This document shows, in pieces, positions 1 to 7,932 of a stretch of DNA of 27,832 nt; within the stretch, counting starts at the first letter, position 1; every line of letters starts with the position of its first letter. The position numbers and the translations under genes were made by a program. A model generated the notes under the pieces. The model worked only from the letters and a program-made list of their open reading frames with translations. It ran no database searches and was not told the origin of the DNA. This DNA is from an uncultured Muribaculaceae bacterium (lineage in GTDB: Bacteria > Bacteroidota > Bacteroidia > Bacteroidales > Muribaculaceae), in NCBI GenBank assembly GCA_910584735.1, contig CAJUBM010000024.1, positions 1 to 27,832 on the forward strand. The letters are read 5' to 3'.

Positions 1-47
1 CCCCCCCCCGCAACGGATAGGTTGTGTTGTATCGCCGAAGTGGTTGC

Positions 48-389
48 TTAGTTTGCCACGGTGGCGGAATCCTCCGCTACGGTATTCTCCGTGCGTGAGG
101 TGAGTTGCAGGTATTTGGCGTTTATGCGGGTGCTGATGTTCGTGCAGAGTTCCTTTACCTCATCGGCCTGGGTAGGGTCTAATTTCATATCCAGGCGGCT
201 GAAGGAGTCGGTAAGATGGATGTAGCGTGACACGTAGTCGGCATAGGACTGCTCTGAAGAAATCGTATCAATTGCCGCCTCCTGGGCCTTGAGACATTCC
301 AGGTAGTTGTCGTAGTCCTTTTGTCCGTCACAGGAGTAAAGGAATGAGGCCGCTGTAAGTGCCATTATGGCATATGTTGCTTTTTTCAT
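48..389 (-). CDS. Small predicted lipoprotein, function unknown
   Basis: A 113-residue protein with a lipoprotein signal peptide: basic start MKK, a hydrophobic stretch and the lipobox LYSC, with the acylated cysteine at about residue 20. The acidic, Lys/Gln-containing residues just after the cysteine (DGQKDYD) loosely resemble the export signals that place Bacteroidetes lipoproteins on the cell surface; that is only an inference. The mature part is short, polar and probably mostly helical, and I recognise no domain. It starts 25 bases after the stop of the sugar-transporter gene, so the two are probably co-transcribed. Whether it helps the transporter or is merely downstream cannot be told. 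No terminator is visible between its stop and the window edge. Confidence 0.7.
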   Translation of the reverse strand: MKKATYAIMALTAASFLYSCDGQKDYDNYLECLKAQEAAIDTISSEQSYADYVSRYIHLTDSFSRLDMKLDPTQADEVKELCTNISTRINAKYLQLTSRTENTVAEDSATVAN

Positions 390-414
390 TGTTTTAGGAG
401 TGGATAGGGGTTGG

Positions 415-2319
415 TCAGGCTGTTTTTTCAGCAGCCGGTGAATATTCGCGGATGAAGATTACCGATACGGCCCCGAGTATGAGCGAGCATCCGGCAATCA
501 CCATCATCATATATTGCGGGGCAAGTTGGTCGGGGGCGCCTATCATGGATAGAATCCATCCGCCGAGCAGTGCGCCGACAATCTGCGGAACGCATATCGA
601 GCAGTTGAAGAGGCCCAGGTATGCTCCGATATTTCCTTCGCGCAATGAGTTTGTGAGGATCGTGAATGGCCATGCGAGCATTGCGGCCCATGCGCATCCG
701 ATGAGTGCGAAAGATACGAACAGGAGATATTGGTTAGTAAGATAGCCGGCGGAGATAAAGCCTACGGCTCCCAACAGCAGGCTCAGCGAGTATGAGAACT
801 TGCGGCTGCGGAACATGGGGAGTACCACGGCCCACAATACGGAGCCTATGGCTTGTATGGCGAAGAGTATGCCTACCCAGTTGCCGGCATCGTTATATTG
901 GGGCGATTCGGTGTTTAGAACCACCGAGGTATGGAATCTGGCGTTGTTCGGATCAGGGAGTGTTACTTCCCGGCTGCCGTCCACGAACAGTTTGCCGGTG
1001 GCGGGGTCGTGTGTGTATATGTCGGCCAGAATCAGGTGGGTGGCTCCGTGCATCATCGACATGCGGTCGGTAATGGTGAAGCTGTCGGCTGTGATTGTAT
1101 CGTTGCCGTTTACAATCAGGAGCGTTCCGCGCGATTCTATAGGTGTCCCGAAAGTATATTTCTCCGAGCCGTCAACAGAGGCAATCCTGCTGTCTGAGAT
1201 TATGTCGGAGGTCATGGGGATGCCGCGCAGCGGGAATGTTACGGCCATCGGACCTGAGCCTGCGGTTACAGAATCGGTCTGTGTGGTGACGGATTTTACC
1301 GATGTGGCAGGCACGAAAGTGCCGTCAGAGAGTGTTATGCCGGCGGCGATGGCCTTTCCGTGAGCTACGACCAGGTTGCTGTCCGCGTCAAGAATGAATT
1401 TGGCCGAATAGCTTTCTTCCACGTTGCCTCGTTGTCCGAGTTGCTCGATAGATAGAATCGTGGTGGTCTCGGGGCAGTCGAAGGCATTCTTGGCTATTGT
1501 GCCGTTGGTGTAGGTCCACATGAACAGGAACGCGAACCAGCAGAAGAACTGTACGATGCCAACCGTCCAGAATGTGGAAGGTGCGTTAACGAGCAGTTTC
1601 AGAAGGCCGGGACGCTTTGTCTTTTCACCTTCTTTAGGTGTTTCGGCACCTCCGTTGTATTCTTGGTAAAGGGCGGGGGGCCATTCCTTCACCTTGCAGA
1701 GGGTGTAGATTACGCATCCGAGCAGTATGGCTGCTCCGGCATAGAACGAGAACACTACTGTCTCGGGAATTACGCCGGCTGCTGCTGTGTTCTGGAAGCC
1801 TAACCATGTGAGGAGGAAGGGGAACACATAGCCTACGATGGATCCGGCGTTGCATAGAAAGCTTTGTATAGAGTATGCAAGCCCTTTCTGTTTCTCATTG
1901 ACCATGTCGCCCACGAGCATCTTGAATGGCTGCATGGCCATATTGATGGATGTGTCGAGGAGCATCAGTGCTACCAGTCCGATGATTATGGCAGAAGATA
2001 CGGCCAGACCGAAACTGCCGGCATTGGGCAGCAGGCACATAACCAGGACTGCTACAACGGCTCCGATGATAAGGTACGGGAGGCGTCGGCCGATACGTGT
2101 CCAGGTGCGGTCGGAGGCGGTTCCTACTATTGGTTGCACGATAAGTCCCATCAGCGGTGGAAGAATCCAGAAATAGCTGAGGTCGTGCGGGTCCGCTCCG
2201 AGGGTGGCAAATATACGGCTTACGTTGGCGCTCTGCAATGCGTAAGCAATCTGTACCCCAAAGAAACCAAAGCTCAGGTTCCATAGCTTCCAAAAGCCTA
2301 AGTCGGGTTTAGTTTTCAT
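415..2319 (-). CDS. MFS sugar transporter (SLC45/GPH-like) with large periplasmic insert
   Basis: A 634-residue inner-membrane transporter. The N-terminal half matches bacterial relatives of SLC45/plant sucrose carriers: the start region with ALQSANVSRIF at 27-37, a WILPPLMGLIVQPIVG helix at 51-66, and the MFS motif A (SDRTWTRIGRR, 69-79) after helix 2. Likely cargo is a di- or oligosaccharide moved with a cation, by family analogy. Helix 7 ends near residue 275 and helix 8 starts near 481 (NWVGILFAIQAIG). Between them lie about 195 residues of polar, beta-rich, Ser/Thr/Gly/Asp-rich sequence, where I would expect a loop of a few tens of residues. Topology puts this insert in the periplasm. 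Usual relatives are about 430-500 residues, so the insert explains the extra length. The gene follows endonuclease IV by 86 bases and precedes a lipoprotein gene by 25. No glycoside phosphorylase is adjacent to hint at the substrate. Confidence 0.88.
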   Translation of the reverse strand: MKTKPDLGFWKLWNLSFGFFGVQIAYALQSANVSRIFATLGADPHDLSYFWILPPLMGLIVQPIVGTASDRTWTRIGRRLPYLIIGAVVAVLVMCLLPNAGSFGLAVSSAIIIGLVALMLLDTSINMAMQPFKMLVGDMVNEKQKGLAYSIQSFLCNAGSIVGYVFPFLLTWLGFQNTAAAGVIPETVVFSFYAGAAILLGCVIYTLCKVKEWPPALYQEYNGGAETPKEGEKTKRPGLLKLLVNAPSTFWTVGIVQFFCWFAFLFMWTYTNGTIAKNAFDCPETTTILSIEQLGQRGNVEESYSAKFILDADSNLVVAHGKAIAAGITLSDGTFVPATSVKSVTTQTDSVTAGSGPMAVTFPLRGIPMTSDIISDSRIASVDGSEKYTFGTPIESRGTLLIVNGNDTITADSFTITDRMSMMHGATHLILADIYTHDPATGKLFVDGSREVTLPDPNNARFHTSVVLNTESPQYNDAGNWVGILFAIQAIGSVLWAVVLPMFRSRKFSYSLSLLLGAVGFISAGYLTNQYLLFVSFALIGCAWAAMLAWPFTILTNSLREGNIGAYLGLFNCSICVPQIVGALLGGWILSMIGAPDQLAPQYMMMVIAGCSLILGAVSVIFIREYSPAAEKTA

Positions 2320-2405
2320 GATGAGGATGAAAGTTTAAGATGATGTAAGCAAATTTGTTAGAGGCATTAAGGTAAGGCGGAGAGATGTGGAGAGGCGCGC
2401 GGCGA

Positions 2406-3263
2406 TTAAGATAAGGGAGGGAGGAGGGCTTGGTTTCTCAACCATTCTATTTCCTGCGGCCACAGGTTCTCTTCCGGGGTTTCGAGAATCAGCGGTATGC
2501 CGTCCATGCGGGAATCGCGCATCAGCATGGAGAAGAAGTTGCTTCCGAGTTCGCCGGCGCCGATGGGCGCATGCCGGTCTACACGAGAGCCGAGCCCTTT
2601 CTTGGAGTCGTTAAGATGCATGCCGCGCAGGTAGCGGAATCCTATCACCGAGTCAAATTCCTGCCAGCTGCGTGAATACCCGTCGGGGGTGGCGAAATCG
2701 TAGCCTGCGGCGAAGGAGTGGCATGTGTCCACGCATACGCCTACGCGTTCCTTGTCTTCGACATGCGATATTATTTCGGCAAGATGTTCGAACCGGAATC
2801 CCAGGTTGGAACCCTGTCCGGCGGTCGATTCTATAACCGCCGTTACTCCGGCGGTTTTTTCAAGGGTGATGTTTATCGAGTCGGCGATAAGCCTGAGACA
2901 TTCATCTTCCGCCATCTGGTTCATGTGCGCTCCGGGATGGAAGTTGAGCATCGTAAGTCCGAGTTGCTGGCATCGTTTCATCTCGTCAAGGAAGGCTTCG
3001 CGAGACAGGTGCAGCTTCTGTGCATCGGGAGACCCGAGGTTTATCAGGAAGCTGTCGTGTGGAAGTATCATCGCAGGAGTGAAACCGAGGCGCTCGCAGT
3101 TCTCGCGGAATATATCGGCGTCCTTAGCGGGGATGGCCGGAACTTTCCAACGCGAGGGGTTGCGTGTGAACAGCGCGAATGCCGTCATACCCATCTCTGA
3201 GGCTATGACAGGGGCAGCGGCTACTCCTCCGGAAGTAGAAACATGGGCTCCGATATATTTCAT
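2406..3263 (-). CDS. nfo: Endonuclease IV (AP endonuclease)
   Basis: A 285-residue TIM-barrel enzyme that cuts the DNA backbone 5' to abasic sites and trims blocked 3' ends in base-excision repair. All nine trinuclear-zinc ligands known from E. coli Nfo are present at the same residue numbers: H69, H109, E145, D179, H182, H216, D229, H231 and E261. The family signatures are clear: NFHPGAH near 107-113, VDTCHSFAAGYD at 178-189, HLNDSKKGLGSRVDRH at 216-231 and LILETPEE at 258-265. Length is normal for the family. It is divergent from aroE; a candidate promoter -7 element lies about 95 bases before the start. The sugar-transporter gene downstream begins 86 bases after the stop, so co-transcription is possible but unproven. 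Confidence 0.97.
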   Translation of the reverse strand: MKYIGAHVSTSGGVAAAPVIASEMGMTAFALFTRNPSRWKVPAIPAKDADIFRENCERLGFTPAMILPHDSFLINLGSPDAQKLHLSREAFLDEMKRCQQLGLTMLNFHPGAHMNQMAEDECLRLIADSINITLEKTAGVTAVIESTAGQGSNLGFRFEHLAEIISHVEDKERVGVCVDTCHSFAAGYDFATPDGYSRSWQEFDSVIGFRYLRGMHLNDSKKGLGSRVDRHAPIGAGELGSNFFSMLMRDSRMDGIPLILETPEENLWPQEIEWLRNQALLPPLS

Positions 3264-3355
3264 TGCGGGAAAAGTGAAAAATGATGTCGCGTAACTCGCG
3301 TATCGGGAGAATCACAAAGATGCCGGTACGTGGTGGCATACGTCTTATGGACGGA

Positions 3356-3363
3356 CAAAGGTA
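3356..3363 (-). promoter_or_regulatory. Candidate -7 promoter element for nfo
   Basis: Read on the minus strand the bases are TACCTTTG, matching the Bacteroidetes -7 consensus TAnnTTTG. Nineteen bases further upstream the -33 box is only CTG instead of TTG, so the promoter is plausible but not strong. It lies in the 318-base non-coding stretch between nfo and aroE (3264-3581), which holds the two divergent promoters and no convincing gene. Confidence 0.4.
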
Positions 3364-3520
3364 CGAACTTGTTTTCAATTCTCAGCCGAATTACACAATA
3401 TTTATTAAAAAAACATACCTCCCGGATAATGATGGAGGCCGATGCCGGGCTTTCTGTATATCCCGCATGGGAGATTGTGTTGAAAAATATTCTCCTAAGG
3501 CAATATAAAGGGCAAAAAAG

Positions 3521-3552
3521 TTTTAAGGGAAGTGAAAAAATAGTAATTTTGC
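3521..3552 (+). promoter_or_regulatory. Promoter upstream of aroE (-33/-7 Bacteroidetes type)
   Basis: TTTT at 3521-3524, a spacer of exactly 19 bases, then TAATTTTGC at 3544-3552. This matches TTTG-N19-TAnnTTTG apart from the last base of the -33 box. Transcription would begin at about 3557-3560, leaving an untranslated leader of roughly 85-90 bases before the preferred aroE start at 3645. It probably serves the aroE, yeiH and comEC run. Confidence 0.6.
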
Positions 3553-3644
3553 GACCATGGAGATGAGTCTTTCCGAAGGTTATGCTCCATACGAAAAATT
3601 TGACATCTTACTCTCTGATTCCCTTACTCACAAAGACATTGCCT

Positions 3645-4418
3645 ATGGCTTTCGATACGCTTGATGAAAAGATTTATGGCCTTATCGGTTATCCGCTGAT
3701 TCATTCCTTTTCTAAGGACTTTTTCAATAAGAAGTTCCGGGCGGAGGGAATAAATGCCAGGTATGTTAATTTCGAGATTCCTGACATCGGTGACCTCATG
3801 GAGGTTATTGCCGAGACTCCGAATATTTCGGGGATGAATGTCACCATCCCCTACAAGGAGCAGGTTATTCCGTATCTTGACGAGGTTGATCCTGTTGCCG
3901 CGCGTATCGGGGCGGTGAATGTGATAAAGTTCGTTCGTGGAAAATCGGCCAATGATTTCCGGCTGGTGGGTTTTAACAGCGATGTGGTGGGTTTCACCGA
4001 TTCGATACGTCCTATGTTGAAGCCGTGTCATAAGGGAGCGCTGGTGCTTGGCACCGGCGGTGCCGCAAAGGCCGTGTGCGCCGGGTTGGAACAGCTTGGT
4101 GTGGCTCCTGTGCTTGTATCGCGCAGAAAGCGTGAGGGTGTGTTGACCTATGGGGATCTTACGCCTGAGATTATGGATGCCAACAAGGTGATAGTCAATA
4201 CGACTCCGCTCGGTATGTATCCCCATGTGGATGAATGTCCTGATATACCATACGGTTGCATTACGCCTGAGTTTTTATGTTACGACCTTCTGTATAACCC
4301 GGAAATTACGCTGTTTATGCGTAAGTCGGCTGAACGCGGGGCGGCAGTGAAGAACGGCCTTGAGATGCTTCTTTTACAGGCTTTCGTGTCGTGGGATATA
4401 TGGAATCGTAAGGGTTAG
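3645..4418 (+). CDS. aroE: Shikimate dehydrogenase
   Basis: Reduces 3-dehydroshikimate to shikimate with NADPH in aromatic amino-acid synthesis. The chosen start gives 257 residues. Family motifs appear in order: YPLIHSFS near the N-terminus (shikimate-binding serines), MNVTIPYKE with the catalytic lysine, GAVN, NSDVVGF with the partner catalytic aspartate, the Rossmann loop VLGTGGAAKAV, NTTPLGMYP, and NGLEMLLLQA with the substrate-binding glutamine. The frame stays open to an ATG at 3582, but the 21 extra residues do not look like the family's N-terminus, whereas 3645 places the first beta-strand (KIYGLIGYP) where it is expected. It follows its own promoter and is followed after 40 bases by a membrane transporter gene on the same strand. 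Confidence 0.95.
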   Translation: MAFDTLDEKIYGLIGYPLIHSFSKDFFNKKFRAEGINARYVNFEIPDIGDLMEVIAETPNISGMNVTIPYKEQVIPYLDEVDPVAARIGAVNVIKFVRGKSANDFRLVGFNSDVVGFTDSIRPMLKPCHKGALVLGTGGAAKAVCAGLEQLGVAPVLVSRRKREGVLTYGDLTPEIMDANKVIVNTTPLGMYPHVDECPDIPYGCITPEFLCYDLLYNPEITLFMRKSAERGAAVKNGLEMLLLQAFVSWDIWNRKG

Positions 4419-4458
4419 TGTGATTTAATTGTTTTATAACTTATAAATATTCATTGTT

Positions 4459-5457
4459 TTGCAGTTTTTTGGTTCTGCGGCGGTTGATAGTGATAAACCC
4501 CGTATGGGTGATGTTGCCAAAGGCGTGTACGCATTGGTGGTGATATTCTTCCTTTTTCCGTTTAAATACGTTTTGGGAGAGGAGATTGTGTCTCCTGCGA
4601 TAGCGTTGTTCTCGGGGTTGGTTTTCGCCTTTGTATTCCCTATGCCTTACCCCACGTTCAACAAGAAGGCATCGAAATATCTGCTCCAGGCATCGGTTGT
4701 CGGACTTGGTTTCGGCATGAATGTTACCCGGGCTTTGCAGAGCGGAGCCCAGGGGATGATGTTTACGATAGTGTCTGTGATTGGTGTGATGTGCTTCGGT
4801 GTGTTGTTAGGCTACTGGCTGCATATCTCCCGGAAGACGGCATACCTTGTGTCGTCCGGCACCGCTATCTGTGGCGGTAGTGCGATTGCGGCGGTAGGTC
4901 CGGTGTTAAAGGCCAACGACCACGAGATGGCTGTGTCGCTGGGTGTGATATTCATCCTCAACGCTATAGCCTTATTTATATTCCCCCCGATGGGCCACTA
5001 TTTCGGCATGTCGGACGCACAGTTCGGCACATGGGCCGCCATCGCTATACATGACACCTCGTCGGTAGTGGGGGCCGGTGATGCTTTCAGCCCGGAGGCA
5101 TGCCAGATTGCTACTTTGATAAAATGTACACGCGCTCTTTGGATTATCCCTCTGGCATTTGCCACGATGTTTATCTTTCGCGATAAAACTTCAAAGGGCG
5201 TATCGATTCCGTGGTTTATATTCCTTTTCGTCCTGGCTATGGTGATAAACACTTATTGCGGTTTGCCTCAGGTGTTTACCGATACTATAGTGTACGTATC
5301 GAAAAAGGCGTTGGTTGTGACATTGTTCTTCATCGGGGCAAGTCTGTCGGTGCCGATGGTGCGTAAAGTCGGCGTACGCCCGTTGTTGCTGGCCGTGCTG
5401 TTATGGATTATAATAGGTGTGAGCAGTTTCTTCGTGGTAATGAACACCATTGACTGA
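4459..5457 (+). CDS. YeiH-family (UPF0324) putative anion/sulfate exporter
   Basis: A polytopic inner-membrane protein of 332 residues with about nine or ten hydrophobic helices. It is recognised as the YeiH/UPF0324 family by ASVVGLGFGMNV, the conserved glycine-rich segment SSGTAICGGSAIAAVGPV, and IAIHDTSSVVGAG followed by the KCTRALWIIPLA helix. The family is often annotated as a putative sulfate exporter, but the substrate is not firmly established. The longest frame begins with TTG at 4459; an in-frame ATG at 4504 would remove 15 polar residues and is a real alternative. The 3' end overlaps the start of comEC by 8 bases, implying translational coupling. Nothing else about sulfur metabolism is nearby. 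Confidence 0.88.
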   Translation: MQFFGSAAVDSDKPRMGDVAKGVYALVVIFFLFPFKYVLGEEIVSPAIALFSGLVFAFVFPMPYPTFNKKASKYLLQASVVGLGFGMNVTRALQSGAQGMMFTIVSVIGVMCFGVLLGYWLHISRKTAYLVSSGTAICGGSAIAAVGPVLKANDHEMAVSLGVIFILNAIALFIFPPMGHYFGMSDAQFGTWAAIAIHDTSSVVGAGDAFSPEACQIATLIKCTRALWIIPLAFATMFIFRDKTSKGVSIPWFIFLFVLAMVINTYCGLPQVFTDTIVYVSKKALVVTLFFIGASLSVPMVRKVGVRPLLLAVLLWIIIGVSSFFVVMNTID

Positions 5458-7462
5458 TACATCCCATAGCGATACGCGCCGACACTCGAGGGCGCCTCTC
5501 CTGCCTGTGCTTGCTGCATATGCGGGAGGAATAGTGGTATGTGTGCTGTCGGGTATATCCTCTCTTTGGCTCATTGGAGGATGCTTGTTGGCTGCCGTTG
5601 TTTGGGTGGCGGTGCGGCGAAGGGGATGGGCGTTATGGTTCATAGCCGGAGGGATGGGGGTGGCAGGTGCGGTAATCTCCCGGGCTCCTGATATTGATAC
5701 ATCAACACTCAATCATCAAAGAAGTTATTACTCCGGCCGGGTTGTAGAGGTTGCTCCGGGTGCCTGTTCGCAGAAAATGATTGTAGCGGTCGATTCGGTC
5801 TCGGGCAGGGAAGTCGGAGGTTTTAATGTTCGCATAACCTTGCTTTCCGCTCTACCGCCTATTACTATTGGCGACCACGTAAGGTTCCGAGGCGCCCTTT
5901 ACCAACCTCCGTATGGGGCAGCGGTGGGAGATGTCGGGATGAGATGGTATTATCTGCGTAAACATATTTCGGCAGTAGCCCCGAGGGTTTATGCCGATGA
6001 TTTCCATCTTGAAGGGTATGAACCGGGAATTGACACGTGGCTTGACGCAAGACGCGAACAACTTGTGCGGGCCATATTGAGGAGCGGCCTTGACGAAGAT
6101 TGTGCAGAATTGCTTATAGCCGTTCTTACCGGTGACAGACGTTTTCTTGACGATGGTCTGCAAGAGGATTTCCGCCGGGTGGGATTGGCTCATGTGCTGG
6201 CTTTGAGCGGTATGCATGTGGCGGTGATAGCTTTTCTTATTTCGATATTGCTGTTTCCGTTGCGTCTTATAGGCCATAATCGTTGGCAGTGGTGGATTAC
6301 ATTGGCAGCTTTGTGGGCATACGGAATGTTTACGGGGATGTCTCCATCGGTGGCAAGGGCTGTAATAATGGCCACGTTCCTCCTTCTGGGGCGGATTTTC
6401 CGATGGAATACCGACCCGCTCAATAATATGTGTGCCGCCGCGTTGTTGATACTGTTGTTCCGGCCTTACGATATTTTCTCGCCGGGATTCCAGCTTACAT
6501 TCATGGCAGTGGCTGCGATACTGATGTTTGCGTGGCTTCCTGGAAGGGTTCGAAATCCTATTGTGTGCGGATGTATGCAATGGGTTGCAGTGTCGGTGTC
6601 GGCCGTGGTGGGAACGGCTCCGTTGGCGGCATGGCATTTCCATACCTTTCCGTTGTATTTTCTGCTGTCAAACCTGCCGGTAGGGCTGTTGTTACCGATA
6701 TTTATGGTCTTCGGCCTGTTCTCTACGGCGCTTTCTTCGATAGGGTCGGGATGGAACGGGCCTTTGTCTGTTACGGACGGTAGTTTCTCCTTGGTCTCTG
6801 ATTTTGCCGCATGGGTGGCATCGTTTGAGGGTGGAACGGTTGATGGCATATTTTTTCCGGTCTGGTTGTTGATACCATATTATATAGGTATGGTAGCATT
6901 GTGGCGAGGGTTGGTGTCATGCAGAATTTTTTATGTTGTGAATGGTGTTGCACTTATGGTCTTTGCCATGCTGATGGCCCGGATGGGTAACGATTCCCGG
7001 CAAGAAATGGCAGTTTATCCGTTGCATTATGAATATGCTACCTCGATGCTTGTATGTCAGGCCGATACGGCCTATCTTTACACCGATGCTACCGGTGGGG
7101 GGATTCGTGGAGCCACAGGGTATGTACGGATGATGGAGGATGAGTTGCTTTCACGCGGAATCCGGGCGGTAGCGCTTGCCTATCCCGGACTTGTCGCAGA
7201 GGGGCATGAATGTAGGGTGGGTGAATGGGTTATCAAAGGGAAACGTTATGTACTTCTGCCTGAATATCTTTCGGTACATAAGTATATGGCGAAAGCTGAT
7301 TATGTTGTTGTAGGAAAGGGTTTTAAAGGGTCTGTTTTGGACGAGGTGTCGGTTTTTTCGCCTGACACGGTGGTTCTATCTCCTACGCTTCCTCCATTGA
7401 AATGCGCACAGTTAGCCGATACGCTACGCGCTGCATCGGTTCCGTACAAATACATCCATTGA
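5450..7462 (+). CDS. comEC: ComEC/Rec2-type DNA uptake channel
   Basis: A 670-residue inner-membrane protein expected to pass single-stranded DNA into the cytoplasm during natural transformation. It has N-terminal membrane helices (15-75), an OB-like DUF4131 region (about 90-180), and the Competence domain (about 215-490). That domain holds the hallmark DFRRVGLAHVLALSGMHVAVI near 240-260 and TGMSPSVARAVIMATFLLLG near 295-315. Residues 520-670 occupy the place of the metallo-beta-lactamase-like domain seen in longer ComEC proteins, but I see no HxHxDH metal motif, so the nuclease-like domain is missing or degenerate, as in many short Bacteroidetes homologues. The start is a TTG at 5450 overlapping the yeiH-family gene by 8 bases. 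It converges with the FolK-like gene, with 64 bases between them and no clear terminator. Confidence 0.94.
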   Translation: MTDTSHSDTRRHSRAPLLPVLAAYAGGIVVCVLSGISSLWLIGGCLLAAVVWVAVRRRGWALWFIAGGMGVAGAVISRAPDIDTSTLNHQRSYYSGRVVEVAPGACSQKMIVAVDSVSGREVGGFNVRITLLSALPPITIGDHVRFRGALYQPPYGAAVGDVGMRWYYLRKHISAVAPRVYADDFHLEGYEPGIDTWLDARREQLVRAILRSGLDEDCAELLIAVLTGDRRFLDDGLQEDFRRVGLAHVLALSGMHVAVIAFLISILLFPLRLIGHNRWQWWITLAALWAYGMFTGMSPSVARAVIMATFLLLGRIFRWNTDPLNNMCAAALLILLFRPYDIFSPGFQLTFMAVAAILMFAWLPGRVRNPIVCGCMQWVAVSVSAVVGTAPLAAWHFHTFPLYFLLSNLPVGLLLPIFMVFGLFSTALSSIGSGWNGPLSVTDGSFSLVSDFAAWVASFEGGTVDGIFFPVWLLIPYYIGMVALWRGLVSCRIFYVVNGVALMVFAMLMARMGNDSRQEMAVYPLHYEYATSMLVCQADTAYLYTDATGGGIRGATGYVRMMEDELLSRGIRAVALAYPGLVAEGHECRVGEWVIKGKRYVLLPEYLSVHKYMAKADYVVVGKGFKGSVLDEVSVFSPDTVVLSPTLPPLKCAQLADTLRAASVPYKYIH

Positions 7463-7526
7463 TTTTACCCTCTATGCCGGTTGGCTTTCCCTCTGTATCT
7501 AATTTATAATTCTGGCAAATAGTGAG

Positions 7527-7901
7527 TTATGATTTCAGTAGACGGTAGCCGTGGGCGAAATAATGGCGTTCAAAGTCAACAGGGCGGATTATGACATTGT
7601 CAAATGTTACGATATCGGCATCAATAGTGACTTCCGGCGTGTCGTGGCGGCGTCCCCGGGATGTTTCGTAGGCTTTTAATTGGGAGTCAAGTTCGGCTAT
7701 CGAAAGTGTTGTGGTGATGGCGGCTACGGTATTTGTATAGGTTTTCCCTGCCGATTTTTTCCCCTCTCCGGCTGTACGGTACGGCTCACAGGCACGAACC
7801 GGGCCGTATGTGCTGCGGAGCCATTCAATGGCAAGCCGCACCTCGTTTTCGGCTTCAGGGGACGGCAGGTTACTTCCTAAGCCTATATATGCTTCGTACA
7901 T
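7527..7901 (-). CDS. FolK-like pterin pyrophosphokinase (HPPK family), divergent
   Basis: A 124-residue protein of the HPPK fold, whose classical members transfer pyrophosphate from ATP to 6-hydroxymethyl-dihydropterin in folate synthesis. The N-terminal YIGLGSNL motif and the metal-binding DxD in VTIDADIVTF (about residues 91-100) support the family. It is shorter than typical FolK (about 160). The arginine that normally precedes the DxD (R92 in E. coli FolK) seems absent in TPEVTIDAD, and the usual VPH loop is replaced by RPVDFERHYFAHGY. It may be a short Bacteroidetes subtype with altered substrate rather than the main folK, so I give no gene symbol. It is the last gene of a four-gene operon, 31 bases after tex. 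Confidence 0.72.
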   Translation of the reverse strand: MYEAYIGLGSNLPSPEAENEVRLAIEWLRSTYGPVRACEPYRTAGEGKKSAGKTYTNTVAAITTTLSIAELDSQLKAYETSRGRRHDTPEVTIDADIVTFDNVIIRPVDFERHYFAHGYRLLKS

Positions 7902-7932
7902 CTTCGCCGAGATTTGAAAATTTTACAGGTTC

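Noticed and set aside
3281..3566. Two short plus-strand ORFs between nfo and aroE
   Set aside because: They overlap both divergent promoters and show no protein-like pattern or family motif.
5852..6643. 263-residue minus-strand ORF inside comEC
   Set aside because: Antisense shadow rich in His, Arg, Ser and Pro; comEC on the other strand has clear family motifs.
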